The position numbers and the translations under genes were made by a program. A DNA stretch of 64,000 nucleotides from Mesorhizobium sp. B4-1-4 (GTDB taxonomy: Bacteria > Pseudomonadota > Alphaproteobacteria > Rhizobiales > Rhizobiaceae), in NCBI RefSeq assembly GCF_006439395.2, contig NZ_CP083950.1, positions 4,267,001 through 4,331,000 of the forward strand, in the 5' to 3' direction. The notes beneath the pieces are model-generated. The model ran no database searches, was not told the DNA's origin, and saw only the letters and a program-made list of their open reading frames with translations. Position 1 is the stretch's first letter. Each line of letters starts with the position of its first letter. This document shows positions 41,563 to 50,668 of the stretch, piece after piece.

Positions 41563-41660
41563 TGTGCTCCCGCCATCTCTCCTGTTCCATGGCGAGCGTC
41601 CAACGCATGGGCAGCATCCCCGGTTTCATGTGCAGTGCACGTACTCCCGTTGATGTGAAG

Positions 41661-41685
41661 GGAACAACAATGCGTTCCGACAGTT
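41661..41685 (+). promoter_or_regulatory. EcfG-like general stress promoter for prkA
   Basis: GGAAC (41661-41665), 16 bases, AGTT (41682-41685): a perfect -35 box and three of four bases of the CGTT -10 box of the alphaproteobacterial EcfG consensus. It lies 52 bases before the prkA start and no competing sigma-70 promoter stands out. An 11-base palindrome (GTGCAGTGCAC) sits upstream at about 41632-41642. Confidence 0.55.
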
Positions 41686-41737
41686 GAATAGGTAAGTGGC
41701 CGTTCGACAGCCAAAAACGGCTCTGAGGGTAAGCATC

Positions 41738-43687
41738 ATGGGTGAGAACCAGTCTGACGTCTTCAATCTGTTCTCAGAGATTTATACCAAGGCGGCTCAG
41801 GAGGAGATCAGTCTCCAGCAATATCTCCTGGCCTGCCGCGAAGACAAGTCGATGTACGCCTCGGCCCCCGAGCGCATGGTCGAGGCGATTGGCGAGCCGA
41901 ACCTCGTCGACACCAGCAAGGATGAGCGGCTCGGGCGCATCTTCTCCAACCGCACCGTCAAGATCTATCCCTCCTTCTCCGACTTCTATGGAATGGAAGA
42001 TACGATCGAGCGGATCGCCGGATATTTCCGCTATGCCTCCCAGGGACTGGAGGAGCGCAAGCAGATCCTCTACCTTCTCGGCCCTGTCGGCGGCGGCAAA
42101 TCCTCTCTTGCCGAAAGGCTGAAGAAACTGATGGAAGAGCGACCGATCTACACGCTCAAGGTCGGCAACCAGATCAGTCCGATTTTCGAATCCCCGCTTG
42201 GCCTTTTCCATCCTGATCGCATGGGCGACCTGCTGGAGGATAAATACGGGATAGCCCGGCGCCGCCTCAACGGACTTATCTCGCCTTGGGCGGCCAAGCG
42301 GCTGGACGAACTGTCCGGTGACATTTCCAAATTCAGCGTCGTCAAGCTGATGCCGTCGAGATTGCGCCAGATCGCGATCGCCAAGACCGAGCCCGGCGAC
42401 GAGAACAACCAGGACGTCTCGGCTCTGGTCGGCAAGGTCGACATCAGACAGTTGGAAAATTTCAGCCAGTCCGATCCGGACGCCTATTCCTACAGCGGCG
42501 GCCTGAACCGGACCACGCAAGGCCTGCTCGAATTCGTCGAGATGTTCAAGGCGCCCATCAAGGTCCTGCATCCGCTGCTCACCGCGACCCAGGAAGGCAG
42601 CTACAATGGCACCGAGAATTTCGGCTCCTTCCCCTATCAGGGCATCATCATTGCCCATTCGAACGAGTCGGAGTGGCAGCAGTTCAAAAACAACAAGAAC
42701 AACGAGGCGTTTCTCGACCGCATTCTGGTGGTCAAGGTGCCTTACTGCCTGCGCATCACCGAAGAACGGCATATCTACGAGAAGCTGTTGCGCGAGAGCG
42801 AACTGGCTGGCAGCCCCTGCGCGCCTGAGGTGCTGGACATTCTCAGCCGGTTCACGGTCTCGACCCGTCTTGCGGCGCATGAAAATTCGCCGCTCTACAC
42901 CAAGATGCGCGCCTATGACGGCGAAAACCTCAAGGAGGTCGATCCCAGGGCCAAGTCGGTTCAGGAATATCGCGACGCCGCGGGGGTCGACGAGGGCATG
43001 ACCGGCGTAAGCACACGTTTTGCCTTCAAGATCCTGTCGCAGACTTTCAACTACGACACCAACGAGGTCGCGGCGGACCCCGTGCATCTGATGTATATTC
43101 TTGAAGAGGCGATTAAGCGCGAGCAGTTCCCGAAGGAGACGGAAGCTGCCTATCTCGAATTCATCAAGTCGGAACTCGCGGCGCGCTATGCCGAGTTCAT
43201 CGGCCATGAAATCCAGAAGGCTTATCTGGAATCATACAGCGAGTATGGCCAGAACCTTTTCGACCGCTACATCGCCTATGCCGACGCCTGGATCGAGGAC
43301 CAGGACTACAAGGATCCCGACACGGGACAGATCCTCAACCGTGAGATTCTGGACAAGGAATTGTCGCAGGTCGAGAAGCCGGCCGGCATCGCCAATCCCA
43401 AGGACTTCCGCAACGAAGTGGTCAAGTTCACGCTACGGGCACGGGCGCGCAATCATGGCCGCAACCCGTCCTGGACAAGCTACGAAAAGCTGCGCGAAGT
43501 CATCGAAAAGCGCATGTTCGGCCAGGTCGAGGACCTGCTGCCGGTGATCAGCTTCGGCTCCAAGCAGGACAGTGTCACGGAAAAGCGCCACAATGAATTC
43601 GTGCAGCGCATGGTGGAACGCGGCTATACGGAGCGGCAGGTGCGCCGGCTTGTCGACTGGTACATGCGCGTGAACAAGGCGGGTTGA
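41738..43687 (+). CDS. prkA: PrkA serine protein kinase
   Basis: 649 residues from the ATG at 41738, GAGGGT upstream; the open frame begins at 41696. An AAA+-like ATPase domain with P-loop LLGPVGGGKSS (about 113-123), then the PrkA kinase C-terminal domain (VSALVGKVDIRQLENFSQSD near the middle). In E. coli (YeaG) and Bacillus, PrkA has been linked to stress and nitrogen starvation. It is the first gene of a conserved trio with YeaH and SpoVR. The EcfG-like promoter upstream suggests general-stress control. Confidence 0.94.
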   Translation: MGENQSDVFNLFSEIYTKAAQEEISLQQYLLACREDKSMYASAPERMVEAIGEPNLVDTSKDERLGRIFSNRTVKIYPSFSDFYGMEDTIERIAGYFRYASQGLEERKQILYLLGPVGGGKSSLAERLKKLMEERPIYTLKVGNQISPIFESPLGLFHPDRMGDLLEDKYGIARRRLNGLISPWAAKRLDELSGDISKFSVVKLMPSRLRQIAIAKTEPGDENNQDVSALVGKVDIRQLENFSQSDPDAYSYSGGLNRTTQGLLEFVEMFKAPIKVLHPLLTATQEGSYNGTENFGSFPYQGIIIAHSNESEWQQFKNNKNNEAFLDRILVVKVPYCLRITEERHIYEKLLRESELAGSPCAPEVLDILSRFTVSTRLAAHENSPLYTKMRAYDGENLKEVDPRAKSVQEYRDAAGVDEGMTGVSTRFAFKILSQTFNYDTNEVAADPVHLMYILEEAIKREQFPKETEAAYLEFIKSELAARYAEFIGHEIQKAYLESYSEYGQNLFDRYIAYADAWIEDQDYKDPDTGQILNREILDKELSQVEKPAGIANPKDFRNEVVKFTLRARARNHGRNPSWTSYEKLREVIEKRMFGQVEDLLPVISFGSKQDSVTEKRHNEFVQRMVERGYTERQVRRLVDWYMRVNKAG

Positions 43688-43706
43688 GGCAAGCCCGAAC
43701 GCTTCC

Positions 43707-45017
43707 ATGCCGATCTTCATCGACCGCCGCCTGAATCCGAAGGACAAGAGCCTGGGCAATCGCCAGCGCTTCCTCAAGCGCGCGCGCGAGGAACTCAAGC
43801 GAAGCATCCGCGACAAGGTCCGCGAGGGCCGCATCGCTGAGGTCGGCCGCGAGCATGCCGTGCCCATGCCGCATAAGGACACCAGCGAGCCGGTGTTCAG
43901 CGATGCCGGAAATAGCGGCCGACGCCAGCACGTCCTGCCCGGAAACAGGACTTACATTTCCGGGGATCTGATCCCCAAGCCCGGGCGGGGAGGCATGGGC
44001 TCCTCCGCTCCCGGAAACAAGGAATCCGAAGACGATTTTCGTTTCGTGCTGTCGCGCGAGGAGGTTCTCGACCTCTTCTTCGAGGATCTGGAACTGCCAG
44101 ATCTGGTCAAGCTCAATCTCAAGCAGATACTGACGTTCAAACCAAAGCGGGCGGGCTTCGCCTCCAGCGGGTCGCCGACCAACATCAACGTCGGCCGCAC
44201 CATGCGCAACAGCCATGGCCGCCGCATCGCGCTTCGGCGTCCCAAACAGGCGCAGTTGGACGCGATCGCCATGCAGATCGCCATACTGGAAGCACAACCG
44301 CTCGACACGGCAAGGCGCGAGCGGATCGCGGCTTTGCGCGAGGAATTCGACCGGCTGGAACGTCGCCGCAGGCGAGTTGCCTATGTCGATCCGGTCGACA
44401 TCCGCTTCAATCGTTTCGACCCGCAGCCACAGCCCAATGCCAGCGCCGTCATGTTTTGCTTGATGGATGTGTCCGGGTCCATGGGAGAGCGCGAAAAAGA
44501 TCTGGCCAAACGGTTCTTCGTGCTGCTGCACCTCTTCCTGACGCGCCGTTATGAGAGGACGGACATCGTGTTCATTCGACACACTCACGAGGCCCAGGAG
44601 GTGGACGAACAGACGTTCTTCTATCACACCCAGAGCGGCGGCACCGTCGTTTCCACGGCACTTGAGGAAATGCATCGCATCATCGAACAGCGCTACCCGG
44701 CCAAGGAGTGGAACATCTATGCCGCCCAGGCGTCCGACGGCGACAATTTCGCCACCGACTCCGAGCGCTGCATAGAGCTTCTCGGCGGCAAGCTCATGCG
44801 CCTGTGCCAGTATTTCGCCTATGTGGAGATCATCGATGAACGCGAGAGCCATATTTTCGGTTCGACCGAAAACGGGACCTCGCTCTGGCGCGCCTACAGC
44901 ACTGTCGATGGAAAATGGCCAAATTTCCAGATGAAGCGCATTGCTGCTCCAGCCGACATCTATCCGGTCTTTCGTGAACTCTTCGCCAGGCAGCCGGCAC
45001 TGCGCAAAAGCGCATGA
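43707..45017 (+). CDS. YeaH/YhbH family protein (DUF444, vWA-like)
   Basis: 436 residues beginning MPIFIDRRLNPKDKSLGNRQ. The N-terminal basic region is followed by a von Willebrand A-like domain with MIDAS-type motif CLMDVSGSMGEREKDLAKRF (about 252) and a threonine/serine cluster at FFYHTQSGGTVVSTALEEM. This DUF444 family always accompanies prkA and spoVR; the activity is unknown. It begins 19 bases after prkA and overlaps spoVR by four bases (ATGA). Confidence 0.93.
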   Translation: MPIFIDRRLNPKDKSLGNRQRFLKRAREELKRSIRDKVREGRIAEVGREHAVPMPHKDTSEPVFSDAGNSGRRQHVLPGNRTYISGDLIPKPGRGGMGSSAPGNKESEDDFRFVLSREEVLDLFFEDLELPDLVKLNLKQILTFKPKRAGFASSGSPTNINVGRTMRNSHGRRIALRRPKQAQLDAIAMQIAILEAQPLDTARRERIAALREEFDRLERRRRRVAYVDPVDIRFNRFDPQPQPNASAVMFCLMDVSGSMGEREKDLAKRFFVLLHLFLTRRYERTDIVFIRHTHEAQEVDEQTFFYHTQSGGTVVSTALEEMHRIIEQRYPAKEWNIYAAQASDGDNFATDSERCIELLGGKLMRLCQYFAYVEIIDERESHIFGSTENGTSLWRAYSTVDGKWPNFQMKRIAAPADIYPVFRELFARQPALRKSA

Positions 45018-46573
45018 GGACAAGGCGGATGGGCACTCCAGCGCGCAAATCCGAATTGCTCTTTTCCGGGGCGGACTGGGACTTCAAGAAACTGTCGCGG
45101 GTCTACGACGAGATCGAAGCGCTTGGGATGGAAGAGCTTCGCCTAGACGTTTACCCCGTGCAGATGGAGGTCATTTCCTCCGAGCAGATGCTCGACGCCT
45201 ATTCCTCGGTCGGTATGCCGCTGATGTACCAGCATTGGTCGTTCGGCAAGCATTTCCTCTACAACGAGCTTCTCTACCGCAAAGGCAGACGTGGGCTGGC
45301 TTATGAATTGGTCATCAACTCGAATCCCTGCATCGTCTACCTCATGGAGGAAAACACCATGGCGTTGCAGGCCCTGGTGACGGCCCATGCCGCGCTTGGA
45401 CACAATCACTTCTTCAAGAACAATCATCTCTTCCGGCAATGGACGGACGCAGGGGGGATTCTGAGCTATCTGAACTTCGCCAAGAGCTATATATCCCGAT
45501 GCGAGGAACGACATGGCCTCGCCGCCGTGGAGGCGATCCTCGATTCCGCCCACGCGTTGATGGACCAGGGCGTCTTCCGATATCATCGGCCGCCAAAACC
45601 GTCAGGGGAGCAGCAGCGCGAAGAGCTTCGAGAGCGCCTCGAATACGAGGAACGCTCCTACAACGATTTGTGGCGTACGCTGCCTCCTTCGCAAGAGGAC
45701 GACAAGGCCGAAACTAGCGAAGACGGCGTGTCGGAGCGGAAGAAATCGCTCCATCTGCCGGAGGAAAACCTGCTTTATTTCCTTGAGAAAACCAGCCTTA
45801 TCCTTGAGCCCTGGCAACGTGAGATTGTCAGGATCGTCCGCGTCATTGCCCAGTACTTTTATCCGCAGCGGCAAACCCAGGTGATGAACGAGGGTTGCGC
45901 CACCTTCGTGCACTACACGCTCATGAACACGCTTTTCGACCGTGGCCGCATCAGCGAAGGCGCCATGCTCGAAATCCTGCGCAACCATTCGAATGTGATC
46001 TTCCAGCCGTCCTTCGACGACCCGCGGTTTTCCGGTATCAATCCCTATGCTCTGGGTCTGGACATGATGCAGGACATCCAGCGCATCTCGACCGAGCCCA
46101 CAGCGGAGGATCGTGATTGGTTCCCTGACATTGCCGGCCGCGGCGACTGGCTTGAAACCTTGCTCGACGCCTGGGCCAATCACCGCGACGAATCCTTCAT
46201 CCGCCAATATCTCAGTCCGACCCTGATCCGGAAATGGCGGTTCTTCGTGCTGGGCGACGGAGCCGACCAACCGCACTACGAGGTCGCTTCGATCCACAAC
46301 GAGCGCGGCTACAACAGGATAAGGGCCGCGCTGGCCCAGAGCTATGATTTGGGTGCAAGCCGGCCGGATATCCAGGTCGTGGACGTGGCCCTGCTCGGGG
46401 ACAGGCATTTGCGGCTGCAGCACAAGGTGAAGAATGGCATCATGCTCGATAATGAAAGCCGCGACGCAACCCTTCGCCACATCCGAAATCTCTGGGGTTA
46501 CGAAGTCAGCCTGGTGGCGATCGACGCCGAAACGGGGGCGACGCTCAGCGAACGCTGGACCAAGGACTGCTGA
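45014..46573 (+). CDS. SpoVR family protein
   Basis: 519 residues; the ATG at 45014 overlaps the yeaH stop. The family blocks are all present: GADWDFKKLSRVYDEIEALG, HWSFGKHFLYNELLYRKGRR, ALGHNHFFKNNHLFRQWTDA, and a C-terminal half rich in conserved positions (QVMNEGCATFVHYTLMNTLF). In Bacillus SpoVR affects spore cortex, but this family is widespread in non-spore-formers, where the trio with PrkA is associated with stress adaptation. It has no relation to sporulation here. Confidence 0.94.
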   Translation: MRTRRMGTPARKSELLFSGADWDFKKLSRVYDEIEALGMEELRLDVYPVQMEVISSEQMLDAYSSVGMPLMYQHWSFGKHFLYNELLYRKGRRGLAYELVINSNPCIVYLMEENTMALQALVTAHAALGHNHFFKNNHLFRQWTDAGGILSYLNFAKSYISRCEERHGLAAVEAILDSAHALMDQGVFRYHRPPKPSGEQQREELRERLEYEERSYNDLWRTLPPSQEDDKAETSEDGVSERKKSLHLPEENLLYFLEKTSLILEPWQREIVRIVRVIAQYFYPQRQTQVMNEGCATFVHYTLMNTLFDRGRISEGAMLEILRNHSNVIFQPSFDDPRFSGINPYALGLDMMQDIQRISTEPTAEDRDWFPDIAGRGDWLETLLDAWANHRDESFIRQYLSPTLIRKWRFFVLGDGADQPHYEVASIHNERGYNRIRAALAQSYDLGASRPDIQVVDVALLGDRHLRLQHKVKNGIMLDNESRDATLRHIRNLWGYEVSLVAIDAETGATLSERWTKDC

Positions 46574-46606
46574 GCGTAAGCATGATCCTAATCCGACAAT
46601 CCTGGT

Positions 46607-47497
46607 CTAAGCGTCGGCCGCGGGTCTGATTCTGAGCCTTGCGATCCGGTTCTTGTCGCGCTTCATGACGATGAAGCGCTTGCCGTGGAAGGTGAAAGCC
46701 TGCTTTTCCTCGGGGATAGATTGCGTCTCGTGGATAACGAGGCCGGCAATCGTGGTCGCCTCCTCGTCCGGCAGGCTCCAGTCGAGCGCCCGGTTGAGGT
46801 CGCGGATCGGCACGGTGCCGTCGACGACGACCGAACCGTCGGCCTCCTGCTTGACACCCTGGATGTCGACATCGTGCTCGTCGGCGATCTCGCCGACGAT
46901 CTCCTCGATGATGTCTTCCAGCGTCACCAGTCCCTCGACCTCGCCATACTCGTCGACGACGACGGCGAAATGCGCCTTGCGTCGCAGGAAGGCGTTGAGC
47001 TGTTCCTGCAAGGTCGTCGTGTCGGGCACGAACCACGGTTTCGAGGCGATCTTCATCACGTCGATTTGCGAAAAATCATTGCCGACTTCGTTCAGCGCGC
47101 GCAGCAGATCCTTGGCGTGCAGCACACCGACAATGTTGTCGAGCGAGCCTTTCCACAAAGGCATGCGGGTGTGCGGGCTTTGCAGGATCTCGCGCACCAC
47201 CGCTTCCGGCGCATTGTCGGCATTGACCGAGCGCATGTTGGTGCGATGCACCATGATGTCGGAGACTTCGAGCTCTGCGAGATCGAACAGGCCGCCCACG
47301 CGGTCGCGATCCTCGCGCACCACCTGGCCATCGCGGCGGAAATCATCGACCGCGCCGCGCAATTCGGCCTCACTCGAGCGCTGCGGTTCGATGCGCGACA
47401 GCTCGTAGCCGAGCACGGCCAGCAGGCTCTTGCGCAACGCAAGGGCCAGCAGGACGAGAACGGCAAGGATGGCGGCAACGATCCAGCCGGTCTCCAT
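46607..47497 (-). CDS. CorC/HlyC-type CBS protein with most of the DUF21 domain missing
   Basis: 296 residues from the ATG at 47497, one base after the aroB stop. One transmembrane helix (about 4-28) is followed directly by the CBS pair: ELEVSDIMVHRTNMRSVNAD, SPHTRMPLWKGSLDNIVGVL, AHFAVVVDEYGEVEGLVTLE. The CorC_HlyC C-terminal domain ends at RIRPAADA. Homologues next to aroB in rhizobia are usually about 430 residues with a three-to-four-helix DUF21 domain, the part proposed to act in Mg/Co transport. Here about 140 residues are missing in frame. The start is unambiguous because aroB ends at 47499. Confidence 0.8.
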   Translation of the reverse strand: METGWIVAAILAVLVLLALALRKSLLAVLGYELSRIEPQRSSEAELRGAVDDFRRDGQVVREDRDRVGGLFDLAELEVSDIMVHRTNMRSVNADNAPEAVVREILQSPHTRMPLWKGSLDNIVGVLHAKDLLRALNEVGNDFSQIDVMKIASKPWFVPDTTTLQEQLNAFLRRKAHFAVVVDEYGEVEGLVTLEDIIEEIVGEIADEHDVDIQGVKQEADGSVVVDGTVPIRDLNRALDWSLPDEEATTIAGLVIHETQSIPEEKQAFTFHGKRFIVMKRDKNRIARLRIRPAADA

Positions 47498-47498
47498 C

Positions 47499-48635
47499 TC
47501 AGCCGGCTTTCCTGCTGACCGGATGGTTTTCCCTGAGGAACGACAGCACTTCCGAGGCCGGCACGTCCTTGGCAATGAAGGCCTGGCCGATGCCGCGCGT
47601 CAGGATGAAGGTCAGCGCGCCCCGCGACACCTTCTTGTCCTGGGTGATGAAGGCGAGCAGCGCCTCGGCATCCGGCAAGTCGCCCGGAATGTCGGCCATC
47701 CGCCACGGCAGGCCGACGGCGCGCAGATGCGTCTCGACACGCGCCGCGTCATCGGGGCTCGCCAGGTTGAGCCGCGACGAGAACCGATGCGCCAGCGCCA
47801 TGCCAATGGCGACGCCTTCACCATGGACAAGGCGGGTTCCGTCATACTGCGTGGCGGCCTCCAGCGCATGGCCGAACGTGTGGCCGAGGTTGAGCAGCGC
47901 CCGGTCACCGGTCTCGAACTCGTCGCGGGCGACGACATCGGCCTTGGCGCGGCAGGCCTCGGCAATCGCCTGCGCCCTCTCCGGACCGCCGGCGAACACC
48001 TTGGCCCAGTTCGCTTCCAGCCAGGCGAAGAATTCCGGCCGGTCGATCAGCCCGTATTTGGCAAGCTCGGCATAGCCGGCGCGGAATTCGCGGACCGGCA
48101 GCGTGTCGAGCGTTTCGGTGTCGGCCAGCACCAGCTTGGGCTGGAGGAAGACGCCGACAAGATTCTTGCCGCGCGGGCTGTTGATGCCGGTCTTGCCGCC
48201 GACCGAGGAATCGACCTGCGCCAGCAGCGAGGTCGGGATCTGCACGAAATTCATGCCGCGCCGCACAATGCCGGCGGCAAAACCGGTGAGATCGCCGATG
48301 ACGCCGCCGCCAAGCGCGACGACCACGTCGCCGCGCTCCAGCCTGGCGGCCAGAACGCCATCGACCACCTCCTCGAGATGGGCGAAGCTCTTGGTCTTCT
48401 CGCCGGGCGGCATCGTGATGACAACGGGCTGGATGCCGCCCTTCTCGAGCCCGGCCTTCAGCGTATCGAGATGCGCGGCGGCGACATTCTCGTCGGTAAC
48501 GACAGCGGCGCGCGTGCCCGGCAGGCGGCGCGCGATCTCGGTGCCGGCGCGCGAAAGCAGGCCGGAGCCGATCAATATGTCGTAGGCCCGGTCGCCGAGC
48601 CCGACTTCGACGGTGACTGGCTGATCCGCGCTCAT
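47499..48635 (-). CDS. aroB: 3-Dehydroquinate synthase
   Basis: 378 residues from the ATG at 48635, overlapping aroK by four bases (ATGA). It converts DAHP to 3-dehydroquinate in the shikimate pathway with NAD+ and a metal. Motifs: NAD-binding ALGGGVIGDLTGFAAGIVRR, IPTSLLAQVDSSVGGKTGIN, and the metal-binding LLNLGHTFGHALEAA and HGEGVAIGMALAHR. The longer frame to 48887 overlaps aroK. The aroK-aroB order is standard for rhizobia. Confidence 0.96.
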   Translation of the reverse strand: MSADQPVTVEVGLGDRAYDILIGSGLLSRAGTEIARRLPGTRAAVVTDENVAAAHLDTLKAGLEKGGIQPVVITMPPGEKTKSFAHLEEVVDGVLAARLERGDVVVALGGGVIGDLTGFAAGIVRRGMNFVQIPTSLLAQVDSSVGGKTGINSPRGKNLVGVFLQPKLVLADTETLDTLPVREFRAGYAELAKYGLIDRPEFFAWLEANWAKVFAGGPERAQAIAEACRAKADVVARDEFETGDRALLNLGHTFGHALEAATQYDGTRLVHGEGVAIGMALAHRFSSRLNLASPDDAARVETHLRAVGLPWRMADIPGDLPDAEALLAFITQDKKVSRGALTFILTRGIGQAFIAKDVPASEVLSFLRENHPVSRKAG

Positions 48636-49240
48636 GATTCGACCTCGCCCGTCGCGACGATCGCATCGATGCCGAAATGCCGGCACAGCGCCTCCACCAC
48701 CTCGGCCGCGATGACCTCCTTGCGGTCGTCGCGGGTGGGCACGGTGACATCCGATGTCGCATAGACCGGATAGCGCTCCCCCATCAGTCGCTCCAGCACG
48801 GCGCGCGGATCGGCGCTTTTCAGGAGCGGCCGGTTCTGCTTCTTGGAAACACGGTCCATCAGAAGGTCGAGCTCTGCCTTCAGCCACACCGACACGCCAC
48901 GGGCGGCGATGGCCTCGCGCGTCTGCGCGTTCATGTAGGCGCCGCCACCGGTGGACAGAACCTGCGGGCCGTTCTCCAGCACGCGCAGGATGACACGCTG
49001 CTCCAGGGCCCTGAACTCGGTCTCGCCGTAGCGCTCGAACAGTTCAGGGACGGTCATGCGCGAAACGCTTTCGATCTCATGGTCGCTGTCCATGAACGGC
49101 AACGCCAGCATCGTCGCCACCTTGCGGCCGATCGCCGTCTTGCCGGCGCCCATCAGCCCGACAAACACGATGGACCGGTTGCCCAGCTGGCCAAGCAGCG
49201 CGGCATGGGTCTCGCCTGGAGGATTTGCCTGTGCGTTCAT
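48632..49240 (-). CDS. aroK: Shikimate kinase
   Basis: A 202-residue P-loop kinase phosphorylating shikimate to shikimate 3-phosphate. Walker A is VGLMGAGKTAIGRKVA (27-42). The shikimate-binding DSDHEIE and STGGGAYMNAQTRE blocks follow, and the lid region has KSADPRAVLERLMGERYPVY. The N-terminal about 20 residues (MNAQANPPGETHAALLGQLG) extend beyond the core domain, as usual in rhizobial AroK. It is the first gene of the aroK-aroB-CorC unit. Confidence 0.96.
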   Translation of the reverse strand: MNAQANPPGETHAALLGQLGNRSIVFVGLMGAGKTAIGRKVATMLALPFMDSDHEIESVSRMTVPELFERYGETEFRALEQRVILRVLENGPQVLSTGGGAYMNAQTREAIAARGVSVWLKAELDLLMDRVSKKQNRPLLKSADPRAVLERLMGERYPVYATSDVTVPTRDDRKEVIAAEVVEALCRHFGIDAIVATGEVES

Positions 49241-49443
49241 CGGCGTTTCTTGGGCCCTCTTTGCCGGCGTATCGACATGAAAAGCCGGTTTGCGTCAAGC
49301 GCCGAGTGCCCTGAGCCCGATATGGGCAGACGGACGCATCAGAAGTTGCGAACAGGCCTCCGCTTGTTCTTGAATTGGCCGGATTGGCGTCCCATAAGGG
49401 CACAGGGTTTGGAAACGCAGAACAAGAAGACGAGCGAAAATTG

Positions 49444-49596
49444 ATGCCGACACTGTTTCGCTTTGTCGTGACCCTCGCGATTCTGGCCGGCATTGCCTAT
49501 GGTACGATGTTCGCGCTGGTGATGTTCGTCGAGCCGAAAAAAGCGGAGATGAGCGTGCGCATCCCCCAGGAAAAGCTGAATCCCCGGAAAAACTGA
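49444..49596 (+). CDS. Small membrane protein preceding xerD
   Basis: 50 residues: a single helix (about 7-28, VVTLAILAGIAYGTMFALVM) and a short charged tail VEPKKAEMSVRIPQEKLNPR. Small proteins of this kind are commonly found immediately upstream of xerD in rhizobia, often misannotated as histidine kinase. The ATG at 49444 is chosen because residues from it (MPTLFRFVVTL) are the ones that resemble family members; the frame upstream to 49375 looks random. The stop codon lies within a 17-base tandem duplication. Confidence 0.72.
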   Translation: MPTLFRFVVTLAILAGIAYGTMFALVMFVEPKKAEMSVRIPQEKLNPRKN

Positions 49597-49619
49597 GCTC
49601 CAGGAAAAACTGAGCTCCA
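49586..49619 (+). repeat. 17-base tandem duplication at the end of the small gene
   Basis: GGAAAAACTGAGCTCCA occurs twice, 49586-49602 and 49603-49619; a diverged third (GGAAAAGCTGAATCCCC) precedes it at 49569-49585. The first perfect copy includes the TGA of the small membrane gene. Probably slippage. Confidence 0.65.
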
Positions 49620-49652
49620 AGAAGAAACCGATCTCGGAACCGCCTGAAGGAA

Positions 49653-50570
49653 ATGAACAGCGCCGCCCGCATCGAAGCCTTTCTGGAAATGATGAGCGCC
49701 GAGCGCGGCGCTGCCGAGAACACGCTTTCCTCCTACCGCCGCGACCTCGAGGACGCTTCGACCGAAATCGATGGCGGGCTCGCCGGTGCGGCCGCGGCCG
49801 ATATCCGCGCCTATCTCGACGAGATCGCCGCGCGCGGCTTCGCGCCGACATCGCAGGCGCGCAAACTGTCCGCGATCCGTCAGTTCTTCAAGTTCCTCTA
49901 TGCCGAGGGCCTGCGCGGCGACGACCCGACCGGCACGCTGGACAGCCCGAAAAAGGGCCGCCCGCTGCCCAAGACGATGAGCGAGGCCGAGACCGGCCGG
50001 CTGATCGACCGTGCGGCCCTCGAGGCCAGCGATCCCGGGCTTGGCCATGGCGACAGGCTGGCGGAGCTGCGCCTGCATGCCTTGGTCGAAGTGCTCTACG
50101 CCACCGGACTGCGCGTTTCCGAGCTTGTCGGCTTGCCTGTAACGGTGGCGCAGCGGGATGACCGTTTCTTCATGGTGCGCGGCAAGGGCGACAAGGAGCG
50201 CATGGTGCCGCTGTCGGGCAAGGCGCGCGCGGCCATGCGTGCCTGGCTTGCCGCCCGGGCCGGGGTGCCCGCTTTCGCCGAAAGCCCGTTCCTGTTTCCG
50301 GCAGCATCCGACAGCGGCTATCTCTCGCGCCAGGTCTTTGCCCGCAACCTCAAAGGACTGGCGGCGCGCGCCGGCATCGCCTCGGCCAAGATATCGCCGC
50401 ATGTGCTGCGCCATGCTTTCGCCAGTCATCTCCTGCAGAACGGCGCCGACCTCAGGGCCGTGCAGCAGCTGCTTGGCCATGCCGACATATCGACGACACA
50501 GATTTACACCCATGTGCTGGAAGAGCGGCTGGTGCGGCTGGTCAACGATCATCACCCGCTTGCCGACTAG
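49653..50570 (+). CDS. xerD: Site-specific tyrosine recombinase XerD
   Basis: 305 residues with AAGGAA before the ATG at 49653. The N-terminal SAM-like core-binding domain is followed by the catalytic domain with all key residues visible: Arg in ATGLRVSELVG (about 152), Lys in RGKGDKERMVPLSG (about 178), His-x-x-Arg in PHVLRHAFASHLL (about 249-252), His in LGHADISTT (about 274) and Tyr in TQIYTHVLEERL (about 284). XerD acts with XerC at dif to resolve chromosome dimers. Length and context (aroK, accA neighbours) mark it as the housekeeping recombinase, not a phage integrase. Confidence 0.93.
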   Translation: MNSAARIEAFLEMMSAERGAAENTLSSYRRDLEDASTEIDGGLAGAAAADIRAYLDEIAARGFAPTSQARKLSAIRQFFKFLYAEGLRGDDPTGTLDSPKKGRPLPKTMSEAETGRLIDRAALEASDPGLGHGDRLAELRLHALVEVLYATGLRVSELVGLPVTVAQRDDRFFMVRGKGDKERMVPLSGKARAAMRAWLAARAGVPAFAESPFLFPAASDSGYLSRQVFARNLKGLAARAGIASAKISPHVLRHAFASHLLQNGADLRAVQQLLGHADISTTQIYTHVLEERLVRLVNDHHPLAD

Positions 50571-50668
50571 GCCTCATATCGCTATGTGAGGACGACATTT
50601 CACTGCCCGGAGCCTTGGTTTCAAGGGTTCCGCGGTCCTTGCCTTCCGACGTATCGGTCCGCTCAAGC

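Noticed and set aside
45014..46573. SpoVR taken as evidence for sporulation
   Set aside because: The SpoVR/YeaH/PrkA trio is common in non-sporulating Proteobacteria; no other sporulation genes are present.
49653..50570. XerD as a phage or island integrase
   Set aside because: Full-length XerD residues and the accA/aroK neighbourhood point to the housekeeping recombinase; no island genes surround it.
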